NCBI RefSeq assembly: GCF_036226405.1
Contig: NZ_CP108464.1
Span: 6,758,001 to 6,822,000, forward strand
Direction: 5' to 3'
Source: Streptomyces sp. NBC_01260
Lineage (GTDB): Bacteria > Actinomycetota > Actinomycetes > Streptomycetales > Streptomycetaceae
DNA length: 64,000 nt
Shown: positions 58,336 through 64,000 of the stretch, in pieces
Position numbering within the stretch: the first letter of the stretch is position 1
How the letters are laid out: each line of letters opens with the position of its first letter
Translations under genes and position numbers: made by a program
The notes under the pieces: generated by a model
Seen by the model: only the letters and a program-made list of their open reading frames with translations
The model's database searches: none
Told to the model about the DNA's origin: nothing

Positions 58336-59262
58336 GTGGACGACGACGTACGGCCCCGCGCGGACCGGCCGGATCAGCACGATGCCGGAGCCGCCGGCCG
58401 GGAGACGCCCGTGGCCGGGCCCGTCCGGCTGCCCGGCCCGCTCGTCGGCACCGACTGGCTCGCCGAGCGGCTGGGCACGCCCGGACTGCTGGTGTTCGAC
58501 GCCTCGGTCGGCGCGCACCGGGGCGCCGGGCAGCGGATTCCGGGGGCGCGGCCGTTCGACATCGACGGTGCGCTCTGCGACCACTCGGTCCCGCTGCCCC
58601 ATGCGATGCCGGACCCGGCCCGGTTCACCGAGGAGCTGCGCTCGCTGGGCCTGCGCACCGCTGACACCGTCGTCGTCTACGACGGGGCGGGCATCTACTC
58701 CAGCCCCCGTGCCTGGTGGATGTTCCGGGCGATGGGCTTCGACCGGGTGGCCGTGCTCGACGGCGGTCTGCCCGGCTGGGCCGGGGCCGGCCTGCCGCTG
58801 GAGAGCGGTGCGCCCGCGGCCGCCGCGGAGCGGGGTGACTTCACGGCCGCGCCGCGTGCGGGGCTGGTCGTCGGCGTCGACGAGGTGGCGCAGGCGCTGG
58901 CCGACCCGGCGGCCGCCGTGTTCGACGCCAGGTCCCGGGAACGCTTTCTCGGTACGGCCCCCGAACCGCGTGCGGGGCTGCGCGGCGGCCATATGCCGGG
59001 GGCGGTCAACCTGCCGTTCGGCGAGGTCCAGCGCGCGGGCCGGATGCGCCCGGCGGCCGAACTGCGCGCCGAGTTCGCCGCCCTGGCGGGCGACCGGAGG
59101 CGGCTGTACTTCAGCTGCGGATCGGGTGTCACCGCCTGCGTCCTGGCGCTGGGGGCGGAGCTGGCCGGATACCGAGAGCCGGCCGTGTACGACGGCTCCT
59201 GGAGCGAGTGGGGACTGCCCTCGGAACGGCGCCCCGTCGTGACGGGACCGTGGAGCGCCTGA
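58336..59262 (+). CDS. Sulfurtransferase (tandem rhodanese)
   Basis: 308 residues. Two rhodanese domains are present (about 35-150 inactive, 175-300 active). The active-site loop is CGSGVTA with Cys261, the form typical of 3-mercaptopyruvate sulfurtransferase (CG[S/T]GVTA) rather than thiosulfate sulfurtransferase. The inter-domain motif is FDARSRERFLG, and PGAVNLPF precedes the active site. It moves sulfane sulfur to cyanide or thiols. GTG 58336 has GGGGGA upstream. It is a single gene divergent from pucR. Confidence 0.93.
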   Translation: MDDDVRPRADRPDQHDAGAAGRETPVAGPVRLPGPLVGTDWLAERLGTPGLLVFDASVGAHRGAGQRIPGARPFDIDGALCDHSVPLPHAMPDPARFTEELRSLGLRTADTVVVYDGAGIYSSPRAWWMFRAMGFDRVAVLDGGLPGWAGAGLPLESGAPAAAAERGDFTAAPRAGLVVGVDEVAQALADPAAAVFDARSRERFLGTAPEPRAGLRGGHMPGAVNLPFGEVQRAGRMRPAAELRAEFAALAGDRRRLYFSCGSGVTACVLALGAELAGYREPAVYDGSWSEWGLPSERRPVVTGPWSA

Positions 59263-59353
59263 CAGCCGGGACCGGCCGGGCCGGTCCGGTGCGCACCTCA
59301 CCGGCGCCCCGGACCCGCTGCGGTGAGCCCTCCGGCACACCGCAGCGTCGCCG

Positions 59354-61180
59354 TCAGCCCACGTACGCCCCGCTCGCCGTCAGCCGCAGTGCCGTGTCGA
59401 TCAGCGGCACATGGCTGAACGCCTGCGGGAAGTTCCCCACCTGGCGCTGCAGCCGCGAGTCCCACTCCTCGGCCAGCAGGCCCAGGTCGTTGCGCAGGGA
59501 CAGCAGCCGTTCGAAGAGCTGGCGGGCCTCGTCGACCCGGCCGATCATCGCCAGGTCGTCCGCCAGCCAGAACGAGCACGCCAGGAACGCGCCCTCGTCG
59601 CCCTCCAGGCCGTCCACACCGGCGCTGTCGCCCGTGGTGGGGTAGCGGAGCACGAAGCCGTCCTCGGTGGACAGCTCCCGCTGGATCGCCTCGATCGTGC
59701 CGATGACCCGCTTGTCGTCGGGCGGCAGGAAACCCATCTGGGGGATCAGCAGGAGGGAGGCGTCCAGTTCCCTCGACCCGTAGGACTGGGTGAAGGTGTT
59801 GCGCTCCTTGTCGTAACCGCGTTCGCAGACGTCGCGGTGGATGTCGTCGCGCAGCCCGCGCCACTTCTCCAGCGGCCCCTCCGCGTCCCCGGCCTCTATC
59901 AGCTTGATCGTCCGGTCGACCGCCACCCAGGCCATCACCTTGGAGTGCACGAAGTGCCGGCGCGGCCCGCGCACCTCCCAGATGCCCTCGTCCGGCTCCT
60001 CCCAGTGCTTCTCCAGGTACTCGATCAGCTTGAGCTGGAGGCCGGTGGCGTAGTCGTTACGGGTCAGCCCCGTCATGTGCGCGAGGTGCAGTGCCTCGGT
60101 GACCTCGCCGTACACGTCCAGCTGGAGCTGGCCCGCGGCGCCGTTGCCGACCCGGACCGGGCCCGAGTTCTCGTAACCCGGCAGCCAGTCCAGCTCGGCC
60201 TCGCCCAGCTCCCGCTCGCCCGCGATCCCGTACATGATCTGCAGGTTCTCGGGGTCGCCCGCGACCGCCCGCAGCAGCCACTCGCGCCAGGCACGGGCCT
60301 CCTCGCGGTAGCCGGTGCGCAGCAGCGAGGAGAGGGTGATCGCGGCGTCACGCAGCCAGGTGTAGCGGTAGTCCCAGTTGCGGGAGCCGCCGATGTCCTC
60401 GGGCAGGGAGGTGGTGGGCGCGGCGACGATGCCGCCGGTCGGTGCGTACGTCAGGGCCTTCAGGGTGATCAGCGAGCGGACCACGGCCTCGCGGTAGGGC
60501 CCGTGGTACGTGCACTGCTCGACCCACTCGCGCCAGAAGTCCGCGGTCGCCTCCAGTGAGCCCTCCGGGTCCGGGAGCGCGGGCGGTTCGTGGTGCGAGG
60601 GCTGCCAGCTGATGGTGAACTCGATCCGGTCACCCGGGGCGACGGTGAAGTCCGAGTACGTCGTCAGGTTCTCGCCGAAGGTCTCGGCCGTGGTGTCCAG
60701 CCAGACCGAGTCGGGTCCCGCGACGGCGACCGTGCGGCCGTCCACCTTGTGCACCCACGGAGTGACCCGTCCGTAGCTGAACCGCATCCGCAGCTCCGAG
60801 CGCATCGGCACCCGGCCGCTGACACCCTCCACGATCCGGATCAGCTGGGGTGCGCCGTCACGCGGCGGCATGAAATCGGTCACCCTGACCGTGCCGCGCG
60901 GCGTGTCCCACTCCGATTCCAGGATCAGTGAGTCGCCGCGGTATCGGCGGCGGTCCGCGGACGGCGGTTGTGCTCCCTCGGCGCGGGCCGGTCCGAGGCG
61001 CCAGAAGCCATGCTCCTCGGTGCCCAGAAGTCCCGCGAAGACGGCGTGTGAATCGAAGCGGGGCAGGCACAGCCAGTCGGCTGTGCCGTCCCGGCAGACC
61101 AGGGCTGCGGTCTGCATGTCTCCGATGAGTGCGTAATCCTCGATGCGCCCGGCCACGTGCATCTCCAGTCGAACGGCCAT
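59354..61180 (-). CDS. Glycoside hydrolase family 15 protein (glucoamylase/trehalase-like)
   Basis: 608 residues, cytoplasmic. An N-terminal beta domain (about 1-220) precedes the (alpha/alpha)6 barrel with EDIGGSRNWDYRYTWLRDA and the catalytic Glu pair in the GH15 positions (ELGEAELDWLPGYENSGPVRVGN and LLAEEWD). HSKVMAWVAVDR is also typical. Mycobacterial relatives are trehalases, so trehalose or alpha-glucan hydrolysis is likely; this is inferred. ATG 61180 has a poor ribosome site (ACGGGG). It is divergent from pyrG. Confidence 0.92.
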   Translation of the reverse strand: MAVRLEMHVAGRIEDYALIGDMQTAALVCRDGTADWLCLPRFDSHAVFAGLLGTEEHGFWRLGPARAEGAQPPSADRRRYRGDSLILESEWDTPRGTVRVTDFMPPRDGAPQLIRIVEGVSGRVPMRSELRMRFSYGRVTPWVHKVDGRTVAVAGPDSVWLDTTAETFGENLTTYSDFTVAPGDRIEFTISWQPSHHEPPALPDPEGSLEATADFWREWVEQCTYHGPYREAVVRSLITLKALTYAPTGGIVAAPTTSLPEDIGGSRNWDYRYTWLRDAAITLSSLLRTGYREEARAWREWLLRAVAGDPENLQIMYGIAGERELGEAELDWLPGYENSGPVRVGNGAAGQLQLDVYGEVTEALHLAHMTGLTRNDYATGLQLKLIEYLEKHWEEPDEGIWEVRGPRRHFVHSKVMAWVAVDRTIKLIEAGDAEGPLEKWRGLRDDIHRDVCERGYDKERNTFTQSYGSRELDASLLLIPQMGFLPPDDKRVIGTIEAIQRELSTEDGFVLRYPTTGDSAGVDGLEGDEGAFLACSFWLADDLAMIGRVDEARQLFERLLSLRNDLGLLAEEWDSRLQRQVGNFPQAFSHVPLIDTALRLTASGAYVG

Positions 61181-61564
61181 GTCGCCCCGTAGGGCGCTTA
61201 CTGCGGGTCAAGAGGTCGTTGCTAGGGGTTGATGTGGGGGAACCTGCGAGCTCATACCTCGCCCGGAGCGAGTGTCCGAGCAGGATACGACGCACCCGGG
61301 TGATCCGCGCGACGGTCTTGACAAGAGAGATGAGCCGAACGGGTGCGACGTGAGAGACATGCGGTGATGGTGTGTGGTGACTGTGTCGGGTGTGGCCGGA
61401 AGCAGGCTCCCCTCGTCGCTGTTACCCTGGTAGCCCGTGGACCGGTGGTCGTCTAGCGACAGCAGACGAGGCCCCCGAACCGCAGCGACGGCGCCTCCGG
61501 AAATCTCCGGACGGCAACGCCGGTACGCACCTCACGATCGCGACCACGGGAGCCCCCTTTGGCT
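61181..61564. other. Non-coding region between GH15 gene and pyrG
   Basis: About 380 bases. TACCCT at 61423-61428 is a possible -10 for pyrG, giving a leader of about 130 bases. TTGACA occurs at 61318-61323 without a good -10. CTCCGGAAATCTCCGGA (61495-61511) is a small inverted repeat in the leader. I see no tRNA, and nothing like the GGG-start attenuator of Bacillus pyrG. Confidence 0.4.
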
Positions 61565-63238
<1,674 letters not shown>

Positions 63239-63262
63239 CGGCACCCCCGCAGGCGTTACGGT

Positions 63263-63312
63263 TGACCGGGGTACGCGTCCTTCGAGGACGGGTACCCCGG
63301 TCACTGTTTTTT
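63263..63312 (+). terminator. Intrinsic terminator of pyrG
   Basis: TGACCGGGGTAC and GTACCCCGGTCA (12 bp perfect) enclose CGTCC-TTCGA-GGACG, then CTGTTTTTTG. It has a T-run and lies 15 bases before the next start, which needs its own supply of transcript by read-through or a promoter within the terminator. Confidence 0.9.
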
Positions 63313-63326
63313 GTGGGAGGACGTAG

Positions 63327-63953
63327 ATGGGTTTCCAGGACACGCCCGAGGAGTGGCCGGTCACCGCGACCGAGACTCCGTTCCGGGGCAACAAGACCAG
63401 CGTCCGCACCGATGACGTCGCGATGCCGGACGGCACGGTTGTGCGCCGCGACTACCAGGTCCACCCGGGCTCGGTCGCCGTGCTCGCACTCGACGACGAG
63501 GGTCGCGTCCTGGTGCTGCGCCAGTACCGCCACCCGGTGCGTCACAAGCTGTGGGAGATCCCGGCCGGACTGCTCGACATCCCCGGTGAGAACCCGCTGC
63601 ACGCCGCGCAGCGCGAGCTCTACGAGGAGGCGTACGTCAAGGCCGAGGACTGGCGGGTGCTGACCGACGTCTACACCACGCCGGGCGGCTGCGACGAAGC
63701 CGTACGGATCTTCCTCGCCCGGAACATCTCCGAGGCGGACGGCGAGCGTTTCGAGGTCTCCGAGGAGGAGGCCGACATGGAGCTGGCCAGGGTGCCGCTC
63801 CAGGACCTCGTACGAGGCGTGCTCGCCGGGGACCTGCACAACAACTGCCTGGTGGTGGGTGTGCTGTCGCTCGCCGCGGTGCTCGCGGGCGACGGGGTCG
63901 AATCGCTGCGGCCCGCCGAGGCGCCTTGGCCCGCCCGGCCGTTCGAGGCCTGA
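63327..63953 (+). CDS. Nudix hydrolase (ADP-ribose pyrophosphatase-like)
   Basis: 208 residues. The Nudix box is ENPLHAAQRELYEEAYV (E-x7-REL-x-EE), with Tyr in place of the usual Gly after EE-x. It is preceded by LRQYRHPVRHKLWEIPAGLLD, the ADP-ribose pyrophosphatase signature. It should split ADP-ribose to AMP and ribose 5-phosphate. ATG 63327 has GGGAGG upstream. In actinobacteria it commonly follows pyrG, and xerD usually lies beyond the window edge (from memory). Nothing further can be read after 63953. Confidence 0.92.
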   Translation: MGFQDTPEEWPVTATETPFRGNKTSVRTDDVAMPDGTVVRRDYQVHPGSVAVLALDDEGRVLVLRQYRHPVRHKLWEIPAGLLDIPGENPLHAAQRELYEEAYVKAEDWRVLTDVYTTPGGCDEAVRIFLARNISEADGERFEVSEEEADMELARVPLQDLVRGVLAGDLHNNCLVVGVLSLAAVLAGDGVESLRPAEAPWPARPFEA

Positions 63954-64000
63954 CGGACCGTCGGTGATCCCGGGGAGCCGCCGCCGCGCGGCCGCTCCCC

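Overview
The window is chromosomal DNA from a Streptomyces species. The evidence is very high GC with the usual actinobacterial third-position bias, a Streptomyces-type rRNA operon without a spacer tRNA, a cysteine-free chaplin of the ChpE type, frequent GTG/TTG starts and many leaderless-looking genes. From memory the gene order follows the conserved core around SCO1776-SCO1834 of S. coelicolor (pyrG, recN, NAD kinase, tlyA, iron uptake, rrn, chpE, serB, fabG-fabI, tyrS, moaA, acetate symporter, subtilisin). I see no insertion sequence, prophage, CRISPR array or biosynthetic cluster.

Layout. 1-3.8 kb: the end of a VIT-type transporter, the wreck of a citramalate-synthase-like gene, a fatty acid hydroxylase/YhhN pair and a zinc dehydrogenase. 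3.8-10.3 kb: a secreted subtilisin, the DUF485-acetate symporter pair, moaA and small membrane or zinc-binding proteins. 10.3-16.5 kb: tyrS, tldD-tldE separated by an 86-bp duplication, and fabG-fabI. 16.6-24.5 kb: a FadR-type regulator divergent from a CynX-like transporter, serB and a double-FHA ABC exporter. 24.6-34.4 kb: a secreted transglycosylase, a GAF two-component system, chpE with an upstream mini-ORF, a lone ABC ATPase, NfeD-SPFH, TSUP, HNH, YbhB and Spo0M genes. 34.4-40.9 kb: a DNA glycosylase and the 16S-23S-5S operon. 40.9-45.8 kb: a protein with a very repetitive Arg/Gly/Asp-rich front half, a DUF1015 gene and a HAD phosphatase. 45.9-51.6 kb: an ECF41-like sigma factor with an azoreductase, and a siderophore importer behind an iron box. 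51.6-64 kb: tlyA-NAD kinase-recN, a glycosyltransferase, a PucR regulator, a sulfurtransferase, a GH15 hydrolase, pyrG and a Nudix hydrolase.

Most genes are housekeeping. The least ordinary signals are: the FRRDD-repeat protein next to the rRNA operon; a leaderless 26-codon mini-ORF whose stop codon lies in the chpE ribosome binding site; the tldD/tldE junction duplication, which creates a coupled 29-codon ORF; a near-palindromic 40-bp divergent promoter at 51.2 kb; an apparent sigma autoregulatory promoter at 46.85 kb; and a recurring pattern of a TANNNT -10 box five to seven bases before a start codon.
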